Source of the DNA: CAVTWS01 sp963732655 | GTDB taxonomy: Bacteria > Actinomycetota > Acidimicrobiia > Acidimicrobiales > SHLQ01 | Direction: 5' to 3' | NCBI GenBank assembly: GCA_963732655.1 | Contig: CAVTAI010000017.1 | Location: 1,302,001 to 1,366,000 of the forward strand | DNA length: 64,000 nt | Part shown: in pieces, positions 9,000 to 17,491 of the stretch | How positions within the stretch are numbered: position 1 is the stretch's first letter | Layout of the letters: every line of letters starts with the position of its first letter | Made by a program: the position numbers and the translations under genes | The notes under the pieces: generated by a model | What the model saw: only the letters and a program-made list of their open reading frames with translations | Database searches by the model: none | Told to the model about the DNA's origin: nothing

Positions 9000-9162
9000 A
9001 TGCTCGCGGAGTAAGGCATGGTCGAGCGATACCCGCCCGGGCGAATGGCGGCCCCCGGTGGCGCGTCCTCGATCGCTGCGGCGAAGTCCTCGAGCGTGCG
9101 GTTCGGCCGACCAGCAGCCTCGGGGACACGCCGAACGTGGGCGTGAACGGGTTTCTGGCCAT
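9000..9162 (-). pseudogene. Stub of an AAA-type ATP-binding protein
   Basis: From ATG 9,162 the minus strand reads MARNPFTPTFGVSPRLLVGR, then, after a one-base shift near 9,100, PNRTLEDFAAAIEDAPPGAAIR. This is the start of a common actinobacterial AAA ATPase family, in which a Walker A would follow within about 20 residues. Here the similarity stops before any Walker A and the remaining frame is unrelated. Both the frameshift and the loss of the ATPase core mark it as a remnant. The rest of 8,941-9,417 contains nothing else I can support, apart from a short plus-strand open stretch (about 9,240-9,350, reading ALELTDDRILELAESL) that may be another fragment. Confidence 0.55.
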
Positions 9163-9417
9163 GATAATGACTCCGCAGGGTGTCGTTAGAGCTCGTTAGT
9201 TTCGTTAGCGTTTCCGGCGGTGGCGGAAGTGCAGAGGGGTAACGGTCGGCGCACTCGAACTCACTGACGACCGGATTCTCGAGCTGGCAGAATCTCTTCG
9301 TGAGCCACGGCATCACCGAAGCCTGACTATGCGGCGAGGCGAGGCAGCTGACCTGGTTGTTTTCCGGGCTGAGTGGTCTGGGGTGTCGACGGCGCCCAGG
9401 GCTGCGACAATGACGGG

Positions 9418-9736
9418 GTGGCAACGACATCTGCGCTGATCCTCGATGGGCGTACGGTCGATGAAGGCCGTCTTGCCAGCCTCTGCGAGCGCTTCGGGGT
9501 TGTCGAGCTGGCTGTGTTCGGGTCCGTCGCTCGGGGCGAGGCGGGACCGGACAGCGACGTCGATCTGCTCTATGTGCTCGCACCCGATGCGGGCCTCGGC
9601 TTCGCCTTTTCCGCGGCTCGAGGACGAGCTGGCTGAACTCTTCGGACGTCCGGTCGATCTCGTGGCCAAACGGTCGCTGCACCGCCTGCTCCGGGACGAC
9701 GTGCTCGGCGAGGCGATGACTTTGTATGCGACCTGA
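9418..9736 (+). CDS. MntA-like minimal nucleotidyltransferase antitoxin, frameshifted
   Basis: From GTG 9,418 the protein carries the nucleotidyltransferase fold signature GSVARGEAGPDSDVDLLY (Gly-Ser and Asp-x-Asp). It continues, in a shifted frame after about 9,608, with PRLEDELAELFGRPVDLVAK and ends at 9,736. One extra T in a TTTT run at 9,607-9,610 accounts for the break. Corrected length is about 105 residues. In MNT/HEPN pairs this protein AMPylates the HEPN toxin and neutralises it. The stop overlaps the HEPN start by 11 bases, as expected for such pairs. Confidence 0.78.
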
Positions 9737-10082
9737 TCGCCTTGTGCTTGCCGAGATCGTGGACGCGGCCGAGCAGATCATCGCGCTCACCGCCGCCAGG
9801 ACAGTGGGCGACATCGAGTCCGACCGCACCGTTCGCGACGCCCTCCTGTGGAACTTCACCGTGCTCGGCGAGGCCGTCGCCAATGTGTCTGACGAGACGA
9901 AGGTGGCCGCTCCCGAGGTCGAGTGGCGGGAGCCCGGCCGAATCCGCAACCGTGTAGTGCACGGCTACTGGTCGGCAGACCTTGAGGTGCTCGTAGCGAC
10001 GGCCCGCTCCGACATCCCGAGGTTCCTGGCCGCCATCGCCGAGGTCGCTGGGCGGATCCAGCAGGACGAGCAGCCGACATGA
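9726..10082 (+). CDS. HepT-like HEPN ribonuclease toxin (DUF86)
   Basis: The protein has 118 residues and is all-helical in character. It contains RNRVVHGY near residue 75, matching the RX4HXY catalytic motif of HEPN RNases; the tyrosine is the residue AMPylated by the partner MNT protein in studied systems. The frame is intact although the antitoxin frame is broken, which favours a read error in the antitoxin. The gene is tightly coupled on both sides: it overlaps MntA by 11 bases and the following hydrolase by 4. Confidence 0.85.
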   Translation: MRPDRLVLAEIVDAAEQIIALTAARTVGDIESDRTVRDALLWNFTVLGEAVANVSDETKVAAPEVEWREPGRIRNRVVHGYWSADLEVLVATARSDIPRFLAAIAEVAGRIQQDEQPT

Positions 10083-10852
10083 CGCGCCGAGACTTCGTCG
10101 CCGGCGCTCGCCTCGTTGATCACGCCGGTGTCCGGATCCACGTCATCGACACTGGTCCCATCGGCGGGGAGCGCGATGGTCGGCCGCCGATCGTGTTCGT
10201 GCCGGGGGTCAGCGATGTGGCCGACGACTACCTCGAGATGCTGCCGGCATTCGGTCGGCGGGTGGCGGTGGTCGACCTGCGTGGCCGGGGCGGGAGCGAC
10301 TCGCCCCCGTCGGGGTACGCGATGGCGGACCACGTGGGCGACATCGCCGCCGTGGTCGACAGCGTGACCGATGGTCCGATCCACCTCATGACCTTCTCCC
10401 GGGGCACGTGCTACGGCGTGGGCTGGGCGCTGGCGAACCCGGGCCGAGTGCGGTCGGTCAGCATCGGCGACTACCCGGTGCGCGAGATCGCCTTCCCCGA
10501 CACCGAGACGTTCGCCTCCGACTTCCTGGGCACGACGTGGCGGGGCATGCCCGTCCGCGACCGCATCACCGAGACGGCATTCCGAGGCATCTTGGTGGAC
10601 GCCGTGCACCGGCCGATGTGGACCGACCTGGCCGCTCTCGACCTCCCTCTATTGGTGGTGCGGGCCCATGCCGGCAGCCCGATCAGCGACGACGACTGGG
10701 ATCGCTACGTCACCCACTTCCCTCGCTCCACCCGCGTGGTGTTCGAGGGTTCGCCGCACGACATCTTCCGAGCCGACCGATTGCGGTACCCGCAACTCGT
10801 GCGCGCCCACGTCGACGCCGTCGACCACATCGAGGCGTGGGACGAGGGTTGA
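10079..10852 (+). CDS. Alpha/beta hydrolase
   Basis: This serine hydrolase has 257 residues. The nucleophile elbow is FSRGT (serine flanked by Arg/Gly, a variant of GxSxG lacking the first glycine). An oxyanion loop sits in IVFVPGVSDVADDYLEML, with VDLRGRGGSD in the usual strand-4 position and a late histidine in GSPHDIF. The start overlaps the HepT stop as ATGA, implying translational coupling to the toxin-antitoxin pair. The substrate is unknown. Confidence 0.8.
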   Translation: MTRRDFVAGARLVDHAGVRIHVIDTGPIGGERDGRPPIVFVPGVSDVADDYLEMLPAFGRRVAVVDLRGRGGSDSPPSGYAMADHVGDIAAVVDSVTDGPIHLMTFSRGTCYGVGWALANPGRVRSVSIGDYPVREIAFPDTETFASDFLGTTWRGMPVRDRITETAFRGILVDAVHRPMWTDLAALDLPLLVVRAHAGSPISDDDWDRYVTHFPRSTRVVFEGSPHDIFRADRLRYPQLVRAHVDAVDHIEAWDEG

Positions 10853-10871
10853 ACGACGACTCGTAATTCGT

Positions 10872-11177
10872 TCAGCCCACGGTCGGCAACGCAAGAGCCT
10901 CCCCGGCGGCCACAACGACGGCGAAGAGAGCATCGGCTCGCCTCTGCTCGGGAGTTCGCAGATCGCCGAGCCTGACGTCTACTCGGGCCGAGTCGGCATC
11001 GAGCAGGAGCAGTTCGGCCTCGGCTCGTAACGTCGAGCGGAGGAGGGGTCCGACCGCCTCTGCCGAGATCCGAAGGTCGAACTCCATCATGCCGTCGGGT
11101 GCTGTCGTCCATCTCGCAGCCGACATCGCCGCCAGAATCGCTCGTGCTGACTCACCGTAGGCGCTGGGTTCGTTCAT
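10872..11177 (-). pseudogene. Fragment of a DUF222 (13E12-type) protein
   Basis: The frame is 101 residues from ATG 11,177. Its core, DGMMEFDLRISAEAVGPLL followed by DLRTPEQRRADALFAVV, matches the conserved tail of the DUF222 domain that usually precedes an HNH nuclease in actinobacterial multicopy proteins. Neither the long N-terminal part of DUF222 nor the HNH domain is present. I read it as a remnant, although a small free-standing protein cannot be excluded. The gap 11,178-11,405 holds only a short plus-strand tail (11,339-11,398, ending VERAMAVLRDAIAAG) of unknown origin. Confidence 0.5.
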
Positions 11178-11405
11178 GGTTGGGTCTCCTTCGTTCAGAC
11201 CGGCACCCTACGAACCCGGTGTGACATCGAGTCAGCCTCGCCGGGGTGATGTCACGAGTGTCCCGACCACCGTGTCGATGGTCAGGGTCGGGATGGGCGT
11301 GCCGGTCTCGGCGCTGCTGGCGATCGCCCCGAGCTCGGGAACCGCCCGAGGTCGAACGCGCCATGGCCGTCCTGCGGGACGCGATTGCCGCCGGGTGACG
11401 CGGGT

Positions 11406-11798
11406 TCAGTCGGGCCGGTCGAGGAGCGCGATGAGCTTCTGGGGCGCCATGACGCAGTAGCTCTCGGTCACCAGCTCCCGGACGTCGTCCCAGTCGGTGC
11501 CGGAGTCGAGCACCAACCCCATGGCGTCACGGCCCCAGCCGAGCACGACGAACGGACGGCCGGTGTGGCGGAGCACCTCGAGCTCCTCGCCCGCGGCGCG
11601 GAACGCCACCACCACGTACGGCCCTGCGCCGTCGTCGACGCCGAGGACGTGGGCGAACGTGCGCTTGCGGACCATCCACCGGGTCCCGAGCCACGCCTGC
11701 TCCTCGTACGCCTCGGGCAAACGGAGGCACAGCTCGCGAGCCCGGGCCTCGATCTCCGGGGGCACATCGTCGGAGTAGCGACGCCGGGCATCGGCCAT
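11406..11798 (-). CDS. MmcQ/YjbR family protein
   Basis: The protein has 130 residues. The pattern LCLRLPEAYEEQAWLGTRWMVRKRTFAHV, then the late LVTESYCVMAPQKLIALL, is that of the YjbR/MmcQ DNA-binding-like fold. Members are small proteins of unclear role. Start ATG 11,798 is the first methionine clear of the beta-lactamase fragment upstream. No operon partner is obvious. Confidence 0.72.
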   Translation of the reverse strand: MADARRRYSDDVPPEIEARARELCLRLPEAYEEQAWLGTRWMVRKRTFAHVLGVDDGAGPYVVVAFRAAGEELEVLRHTGRPFVVLGWGRDAMGLVLDSGTDWDDVRELVTESYCVMAPQKLIALLDRPD

Positions 11799-11834
11799 GC
11801 CGGCAGAGTACGGGCTCTGGTGGGCGACCCGACC

Positions 11835-12075
11835 CGGCCCTGAACGCTCCGCCAGGTGGCGCGGCGACGATTCCGACACGAGGTGGCCCGCCGCGACGTG
11901 GTCCATCCTCGCCGAACCGAGCCAACGAGTCGTCGGACTCCCGAGGCGGTGAGCGGTCTTGTTGATCACGTCCGGCCCCCCGAGCGCCTCGACGAGCACC
12001 TCGGTCGCCACGTTGTCGGACACGATGATCATCAGCCACGCGAGATCACGCCGAGTCGCTGAACGGCTCGGCCCG
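11835..12075 (-). pseudogene. Class A beta-lactamase-like fragment
   Basis: The minus strand reads RRDLAWLMIIVSDNVATEVL, then EALGGPDVINKTAHRLG and a later SPRHLAE. This is the SDN-loop helix region of a class A beta-lactamase/serine hydrolase. The SxxK nucleophile segment that should lie about 60 residues earlier is absent: the sequence upstream is the 5' end of the VOC gene on the other strand. The KTG segment downstream is absent too. It is a dead internal fragment. Confidence 0.55.
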
Positions 12076-12092
12076 GGGCCGACGGATTCAAC

Positions 12093-12518
12093 ATGGACCG
12101 GGGACGGTTCGGCTCCTACGATCAGTGGATAGGCCTGATCTGGGAGCAGGTGATCGTGGACGCACGAGACCCGGGCGCGCTCGGGCGCTGGTGGCAAGAG
12201 GCGCTCGGCTGGGTGGTCGTCGGCGACGATGCCGACGAGTTCGAGATCCGCCCGTCCGAGGATCGGCTTCCCGGCCTCCTGTTCGTGTCCGGCGGCGAGG
12301 CAAAGACCACCAAGAACCGGCTGCACCTGGACTTCCGGCCGGACGACCGGGACGCCGAGGTGCAGCGACTGCTCGCGCTCGGCGCCACTCGAGCGGACAT
12401 CGGTCAGGGCGAGCAGACGTGGGTGGTGCTCGCCGACCCCGAAGGCAACGAGTTCTGCGTCCTCTCCTCACGCGCTCCCGAGCCGGCGACCCCGCAGGAG
12501 CAGCCATGGCCAAGCTGA
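12093..12518 (+). CDS. VOC family (glyoxalase-like) protein
   Basis: The frame is 141 residues and forms a single beta-alpha-beta3 VOC module. The start of the fold reads QVIVDARDPGALGRWWQEALGW. A central LHLDFRP provides a potential metal ligand and LADPEGNEFCVLS is the terminal strand with the usual glutamate. VOC proteins of this subgroup act in resistance or small-molecule metabolism; none can be chosen here. The ATG at 12,093 gives an N-terminus about 15 residues longer than usual. It overlaps the next gene by 13 bases. Confidence 0.75.
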   Translation: MDRGRFGSYDQWIGLIWEQVIVDARDPGALGRWWQEALGWVVVGDDADEFEIRPSEDRLPGLLFVSGGEAKTTKNRLHLDFRPDDRDAEVQRLLALGATRADIGQGEQTWVVLADPEGNEFCVLSSRAPEPATPQEQPWPS

Positions 12519-13064
12519 TCTACGCGTCGAACATGTCCCTCGACGGCTGCACGGAGGACGAACACGGCGGGTTCAATTGGGCCCCGCCGGACGATGAGGT
12601 GTTCGTGTCGATCAGCGGTCTCATGCGATCCGCCGGCACGTACCTCTACGGGCGGCGGATGTACGAGACGATGGCCGTGTGGGAGACCGACCCCTCGCTC
12701 GCCACCACCTCGGACCTCACCCGCGACTTTGCGAACGCCTGGACGGCCGCCGACAAGGTCGTCTACTCGTCGACCCTGGCCGTGGTGGCCACGAGCCGGA
12801 CACGTGTGGAGCACCAGTTCGATCCCGGCGTGGTGGACGACCTGAAGGCCACCGCAACCCGGGATCTCCTCGTGGGAGGGCCGAACCTTGCCGCGCAAGC
12901 CCTCCGGGCCGGCCTGGTCGACGAGTGCCACTTGTACATCTGGCCCGTGCTGCTCGGCGGCCGCAACCGGGCGCTCCCTCTCGACGCACACGCGCAACTC
13001 GCGCTCGCTCGATGAGCACCGTTTCAGCTGCGGCGTCGTCCACCTCCGCTACCAGGTTCTTTAG
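12506..13064 (+). CDS. DHFR/RibD C-terminal family protein, frameshift near end
   Basis: The frame from ATG 12,506 has MAKLIYASNMSLDGC at the start, LYGRRMYETMAVWE in the middle and LLVGGPNLAAQALRAGLVDE followed by LYIWPVLLGG. These are the hallmarks of the bacterial dihydrofolate-reductase-like RibD_C family (YyaP type). In the written frame it stops at 13,015. After a one-base shift near 12,990 the expected ending appears (LDEHRFSCGVVHLRYQVL, stop 13,064), so the true gene probably ends there and overlaps the convergent monooxygenase by 41 bases. Function beyond NADPH-dependent reduction is unknown. Confidence 0.78.
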
Positions 13065-14544
13065 GCGGGGTCGACGACGGCCCGGGGGTCCCCGCGCCGA
13101 ACCAGGTCGACAGCGCCTCGACCAGTGTCGGGTCGGTGGGCTCGCCGACCCAGGCGACGTGTCCGTCGGGTCGGATCAACACGGCCGACGGCTCGGGGAC
13201 CGGGCCGAGAACTGGCAACTCCCACGGTCCCTCGCAACGGGCGTCGACGAGTCGGACGCGGTCGGCCCAGGGGGTGAGGTCGAAGCGGCCGACTTCGCCG
13301 AGGTTGAGGAGGACGGGCCGGGCCTGGTGGAGCAGTGTGTACACCCGGGTCGGCCCGCTCGCGGTGTGCAGGTCGAGGTCGGGCATGCGTCGGCCGACGA
13401 GTGGGTGGCCATCGCCGAGGTCGTAGTGGATATCGAGGCCGGTGAGCATCGCCGCGATGCGCCGGCGCGGTTCGTCCAGGGCGAGCAGTTCGGCGACCAC
13501 GGCGCGCAGGGCGTCGTGGCGGTCCTCAGGGGTGGTGAGCGCGACTTGAGCCATGGTGTTCTGCAGCACCCGAGCCGCGACGGGATGGCGTTCCGCTTGG
13601 TAGGTGTCGAGCAGGCTGTCCGGCGAGGTGCCGTCGACGACCTGGGCGAGTTTCCAGCCGAGGTTGACGGCGTCCTGCACGCCCGTGTTGAGGCCCTGAC
13701 CACCGTGGGGCGAGTGGATGTGGGCGGCGTCGCCGGCGAGGAGGACGCGTCCGGCCCGGTAGGACGTCGCTTGGCGGGTGGCGTCGGTGAACCGAGAGAT
13801 CCACGTCGGGTCGTGGACGCCGTAATCGGTTCCGTAGGCGGCCACGAGCGCAGCGCGCAGTTCGTCGAAGGTGGGGTCGGCGTCGTGCTCGACGCTCCGC
13901 TCCTTGAGCACGACCCGGTAAGGGTTGCCGCCGTGCTGCGGGTTGACCGGCCCGATCCCGCCGCCTTCGCGACGCAAACCGACCTCGGGCACAGCGGTCA
14001 TGGAGACCTCGGCGATCATGAAGCTAATCGACGGATCGAAACCGGCGAAGTCGATGCCGGCCGCCTTGCGGACCGTGCTGCGGCCACCATCACAACCGAC
14101 GAGGTACGCGCCGCGCAACGAGGAGCCGTCGTCGAGCTCGACGTCGACCCCGCTGTCGTCCTGGCGGAAGTCGGCCACCTCGCGTCCCATGAGGATCGGG
14201 ACGCCGAGCTCGTCGATCCAGCCGGCGAGGATGCGCTCGAAGTCGCGCTGCCACAAGGCCAGGCCGTAGTTGTGGCGGGTCGGGAAGTCGCTGATGTCGA
14301 GGGGGATGTAGGCGTAGCCCTGCACCTGCATCGCCTGACCCTCGGCCAGGAACCGTTCGGCCAGGCCTCGCTGGTCGAGCACCTCGATCGTTCGGGCGTA
14401 GAGACCGCCGGCCCTCGAGCTCTCGAGGGCGCCACTCGTCCGTCGTTCGACGACGACGACATCGACGCCCGCCAGCGTCAGCTCGCCGGCCAACATCATG
14501 CCCGTCGGCCCCCCGCCGGCGATCACGACCGCATGGTCGCTCAT
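13024..14544 (-). CDS. FAD-dependent aromatic-type monooxygenase
   Basis: The protein has 506 residues. It carries the three class A flavoprotein hydroxylase motifs: GGGPTG at residues 10-15 (FAD ADP part), the CDGGRSTVR DG motif near 150 and the AGDAAHIHSPHGGQGLNTG GD motif near 270. The family hydroxylates phenolic substrates or modifies antibiotics such as rifampicin and tetracycline. The C-terminal thioredoxin-like domain is present, followed by a Pro/Ser/Gly-rich tail. The start overlaps a tiny upstream frame as ATGA. The substrate cannot be named. Confidence 0.87.
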   Translation of the reverse strand: MSDHAVVIAGGGPTGMMLAGELTLAGVDVVVVERRTSGALESSRAGGLYARTIEVLDQRGLAERFLAEGQAMQVQGYAYIPLDISDFPTRHNYGLALWQRDFERILAGWIDELGVPILMGREVADFRQDDSGVDVELDDGSSLRGAYLVGCDGGRSTVRKAAGIDFAGFDPSISFMIAEVSMTAVPEVGLRREGGGIGPVNPQHGGNPYRVVLKERSVEHDADPTFDELRAALVAAYGTDYGVHDPTWISRFTDATRQATSYRAGRVLLAGDAAHIHSPHGGQGLNTGVQDAVNLGWKLAQVVDGTSPDSLLDTYQAERHPVAARVLQNTMAQVALTTPEDRHDALRAVVAELLALDEPRRRIAAMLTGLDIHYDLGDGHPLVGRRMPDLDLHTASGPTRVYTLLHQARPVLLNLGEVGRFDLTPWADRVRLVDARCEGPWELPVLGPVPEPSAVLIRPDGHVAWVGEPTDPTLVEALSTWFGAGTPGPSSTPPKEPGSGGGRRRS

Positions 14545-14639
14545 CGGTGGAACCTCGCCGGCCAGGACTTCGTGTCCGGCACGTCGGCGCAGTCGCTCAT
14601 GAGCTCCACCAGCTCGTCCCGGTCGTGGTGCGTGGTCAT
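14541..14639 (-). CDS. 32-aa leader or truncated SnoaL/NTF2-like frame
   Basis: ATG 14,639 follows a strong Shine-Dalgarno (AAGGAGG). The frame of 32 codons ends in an ATGA overlap with the monooxygenase start, so it is probably translated and couples to it. The peptide DRDELVELMSDCADVPDTKSW resembles the first helix of SnoaL/NTF2-fold proteins, often partners of such oxygenases. It may be the stub of one after an internal deletion. Confidence 0.45.
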   Translation of the reverse strand: MTTHHDRDELVELMSDCADVPDTKSWPARFHR

Positions 14640-14759
14640 CGGCGCTGCCTCCTTCTCCCGGCCGTTCAGCGCGCGCGTCGGCTGAGAGCGGACCCTGGAC
14701 TCAGAGTAGTGGTCCGGCGCTGGAGCCGTCCCGTGAGCTCATGGCATCATTGCGGTGTC

Positions 14760-16052
14760 GTGAAACCGCACCACCGGGCCGCCGGATCGGACTCGCTCGA
14801 GCACGCCGGTGGCCCGCGCAGTGGTGAGCCCCCGCACCGGGTCGTGGTGATCGGCGCCGGGTTCGGCGGGCTGCGGGTGGCCCGAGGTCTGGCCGATCGC
14901 CGGGTCGCCGTCACCCTCGTCGATGCCCGCAACTACCACACGTTCCAACCGCTCCTGTACCAGGTGGCGACGGCGGGCCTCCATGCCGACGACATCGCCT
15001 ACCCGGTGCGGGGGATCGTTCGTCGCCAGCCCAATGTGGCCGTGCGTATGGCCACGGTCACCGGTTTCGATCTGGTCGGACGTCGGGTCGTGGTCGATCG
15101 TGGCGAACCGCTGCCCTACGACACGTTGGTCGTCGCGGCCGGAGCGGTCACCCAAGACTTCGGGATACCCGGCGTGGCCGATCACACCTTCCCGCTGAAG
15201 TCCACCGCTGACGCAGTGGCTCTCCGGGCGCACCTGATCGGCCGGTTCGAGGCCGCGGCGACCGATGGTGTCGCTCCCGGCGACCTCGATGTCGTCGTCT
15301 GTGGCGGCGGTCCGACCGGTGTGGAGCTGGCCGGCGGCTTGGCCGAGCTGTATCGCCACGTTCTCTCCCGCGACTTCCCGACGCTGCCCGTCGGCGCGGC
15401 TCGCATCACGCTGGTCGAGGCCGCCGATCACGTGCTCGGCCCATTCCATGAGTCACTACGGCGTCGGGCGGAGCGGACGCTCGGTCGGCGTGGCGTGCAG
15501 GTCATCACCGGCGTCGCGGTGGACCACGTGGATCCGGGCGCAGTGCATCTCGCCGACGGTCGGGTGCTGGTGGCGGGCACCGTGGCGTGGACCGCGGGAG
15601 TCCGAGCGAACCCGGTCGCCGCCCTCCTGGGGGTGGAGCTGGGCCGAGGCGGGCGGATCGTGGTCGGGCCCGATCTCAGCGTGCCCGGCCACCCCGAGGT
15701 CTTGGCGATCGGCGACATCGCCGTCGACCCCGACAACGTGCTTCCTCAGGTCGCCCAGCCCGCCGTCCAAGGTGGTGTCCATGTGGCCCGCCAGATCATC
15801 CGGCGGCTCGACCGGTTGCCGACCGAGTCCTTCCACTACCGCGACAAGGGCTCGATGGCCACGATCGGTCGCAACAGCGCCATCGTCGAGTTCCCGAGCG
15901 GTCGCCGACTCCACGGCTTCGTCGGCTGGGTGGCCTGGCTCGGCCTGCACATCGTCTACCTCATGGGCTTTCGCAACCGGGCCCAGGTCCTGGTGAACTG
16001 GGCCTGGAACTACCTCACCTATGACCGCGGCTCGAGGGCCGTGCTCGACTGA
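14760..16052 (+). CDS. ndh: Type II NADH dehydrogenase (NDH-2)
   Basis: A two-dinucleotide-fold oxidoreductase of 430 residues from GTG 14,760. The FAD site is VVVIGAGFGGLRVARGL and the NADH site VVVCGGGPTGVELAGGLAEL. YHTFQPLLYQVATAGL and AIGDIAVD (FAD phosphate contact) are NDH-2 signatures, and a C-terminal hydrophobic region (VGWVAWLGLHIVYLMGF) provides the membrane anchor. It transfers electrons from NADH to quinone without proton pumping. The convergent RTX-like frame runs antisense into its 3' half. Confidence 0.9.
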   Translation: MKPHHRAAGSDSLEHAGGPRSGEPPHRVVVIGAGFGGLRVARGLADRRVAVTLVDARNYHTFQPLLYQVATAGLHADDIAYPVRGIVRRQPNVAVRMATVTGFDLVGRRVVVDRGEPLPYDTLVVAAGAVTQDFGIPGVADHTFPLKSTADAVALRAHLIGRFEAAATDGVAPGDLDVVVCGGGPTGVELAGGLAELYRHVLSRDFPTLPVGAARITLVEAADHVLGPFHESLRRRAERTLGRRGVQVITGVAVDHVDPGAVHLADGRVLVAGTVAWTAGVRANPVAALLGVELGRGGRIVVGPDLSVPGHPEVLAIGDIAVDPDNVLPQVAQPAVQGGVHVARQIIRRLDRLPTESFHYRDKGSMATIGRNSAIVEFPSGRRLHGFVGWVAWLGLHIVYLMGFRNRAQVLVNWAWNYLTYDRGSRAVLD

Positions 16053-17321
16053 CGGCACGCCTCCCACTGTGGTTCGGGGCACGCTCAGCACGGACTCGCA
16101 GTTGAACTGGCTGTCCCAGCCCGCCTCGCCGTCGCAGAAGTCCTGACCCGTGTACCCGAACATCCGGTCACGTCCCTTGCCGGCGCGGATGATGTCGTCG
16201 CCGGCTCCGCCGGACAACGTGTCCGCACCGTCACCGCCGCCGATCCGGTCGACACCGTTGCCGCCCCGGATCTGGTCGTCGCCGCCTAGGCCTTGGAGCT
16301 CGTTGTCCCGGTAGTTGCCGGCGATGTCGTCGGCCCACGGGGTGCCGAGGATGTTCTCGATCTTCGGGAGCAGGTCGATGCCGTGGCCCTCGGCGACGCC
16401 GATCGCCAGGTCCGTTCGAAGCGCAGCGGCGGACAACGTGTAGTCGGCCCAGTCCACCCCGTCGCCGCCGTCGAGCACGTCGTTGCCGGGCGTCGACACC
16501 AGGTGGTCGTCGCCGTCGCCGCCGTAGAGGTAGTTGTAACTGGCGTCGGTCTGCCCACCGTCGAGCGTGTCGGCGCCGACATCGCCGTACATGGTGTCGA
16601 GGCCGGGGCCACCGTCGAGCACATCGTCGCCGGGACCGCCGTCCATCCCATCGTCGCCGGGGCCGCCAGACAGGCGATCGGTGCCTTCGCTGCCTCCCAG
16701 ACCGTCGTTGCCCTCGCCGCCGTCGGCCGTGTCATCGCCGGCCATGCCGATGAGGTTGTCGTTGCCGAGCCCGCCAAGGAGATGGTCCTGGTCGTCACCG
16801 CCCCAAAGACGATCGCCGCCGTCGCCGCCGTCGAGGTGGTCGTCGCCGGCCCAACCTTCCATGACGTCGTCGCCCAGTTCGCCGAAGATGCGGTCCGTCC
16901 CGGCGTGACCGTGCATCTGGTCGTTGTCGTCGCCGCCGTGCAGCTCGTCGTCGCCCTCGCCGCCGGCGACCCAGTCGCGGCCGAGGCCCCCGGTCACGCG
17001 GTCGAGGCCGGCGTCGCCGAACACGAAGTCCTCGCCGGGCCCGCCGTCGATCTGGTCGGCGCCATCGCCGCCGCACACCCAGTCGGCGCCACCAGACGCC
17101 AGCACGACGTCGTCGCCGCCGAGCGCAGCGATGACATCCGCGCCGGCGGTGCCGGGGATCGTCTCGGGATCGTCGGAACCGATGATGGTTGCCGGCCGCC
17201 CGTCGCAGGTCACGCCCGGGGTCTCCGCGCCGGCAACCCCGCTCATTCCGACCATCAGCCCACTCGAGGCCAGCATGATGACGATGGCGCTCGTGCGCCC
17301 GATGATCCTGCCCGTATCCAT
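15456..17321 (-). CDS. Secreted RTX-type calcium-binding repeat protein; true end probably near 16,050
   Basis: The N-terminus carries a signal peptide (IVIMLASSGLMVGMSGVAGAETPG). From about residue 50 to 400 there are continuous nonapeptide repeats of GGxGxDxLx type (GGDGADQIDGGPGEDFVFGD and similar), interrupted near 300 by YTLSAAALRTDLAIGVAEGHG. RTX repeats fold as calcium beta-rolls in exported proteins. The repeats end with NCESVLSVP near 16,085, the usual ending of such proteins, yet the frame stays open to 15,456 antisense to ndh. A one-base error near 16,085 would bring a stop (TGA) into frame at once. Only 16,050-17,321 is supported as coding. Confidence 0.75.
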   Translation of the reverse strand: MDTGRIIGRTSAIVIMLASSGLMVGMSGVAGAETPGVTCDGRPATIIGSDDPETIPGTAGADVIAALGGDDVVLASGGADWVCGGDGADQIDGGPGEDFVFGDAGLDRVTGGLGRDWVAGGEGDDELHGGDDNDQMHGHAGTDRIFGELGDDVMEGWAGDDHLDGGDGGDRLWGGDDQDHLLGGLGNDNLIGMAGDDTADGGEGNDGLGGSEGTDRLSGGPGDDGMDGGPGDDVLDGGPGLDTMYGDVGADTLDGGQTDASYNYLYGGDGDDHLVSTPGNDVLDGGDGVDWADYTLSAAALRTDLAIGVAEGHGIDLLPKIENILGTPWADDIAGNYRDNELQGLGGDDQIRGGNGVDRIGGGDGADTLSGGAGDDIIRAGKGRDRMFGYTGQDFCDGEAGWDSQFNCESVLSVPRTTVGGVPSVEHGPRAAVIGEVVPGPVHQDLGPVAKAHEVDDVQAEPGHPADEAVESATARELDDGAVATDRGHRALVAVVEGLGRQPVEPPDDLAGHMDTTLDGGLGDLRKHVVGVDGDVADRQDLGVAGHAEIGPDHDPPASAQLHPQEGGDRVRSDSRGPRHGARHQHPTVGEMHCARIHVVHRDAGDDLHATPTERPLRPTP

Positions 17322-17491
17322 CTCGAACCCCCGAGTGCTCCACTGGTGTGACCGGCACGGTAGGTAGAGGTGATGTCCGCAGGCCGACGTCGGTTCTGCG
17401 GGCAGGTGAACTCGGGGCGAATGCTCGACGGCACGACGTCAGCGCCTCCGCGAGGGGCGACGTGATCGGGCCCCGTGGTTGACTGTCGGCC

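Noticed and set aside
9234..9255. Sixteen-base identity AGGGGTAACGGTCGGC shared with about 52,965, as a possible recombination site linking the two halves
   Set aside because: A 16-mer match between two segments of this size is about expected by chance, and neither copy is near the 26,765 junction.
16293..17351. Plus-strand Val/Ala-rich repeat protein
   Set aside because: It mirrors the nonapeptide repeats of the RTX-like gene on the other strand; the minus strand has the signal peptide and calcium motifs.
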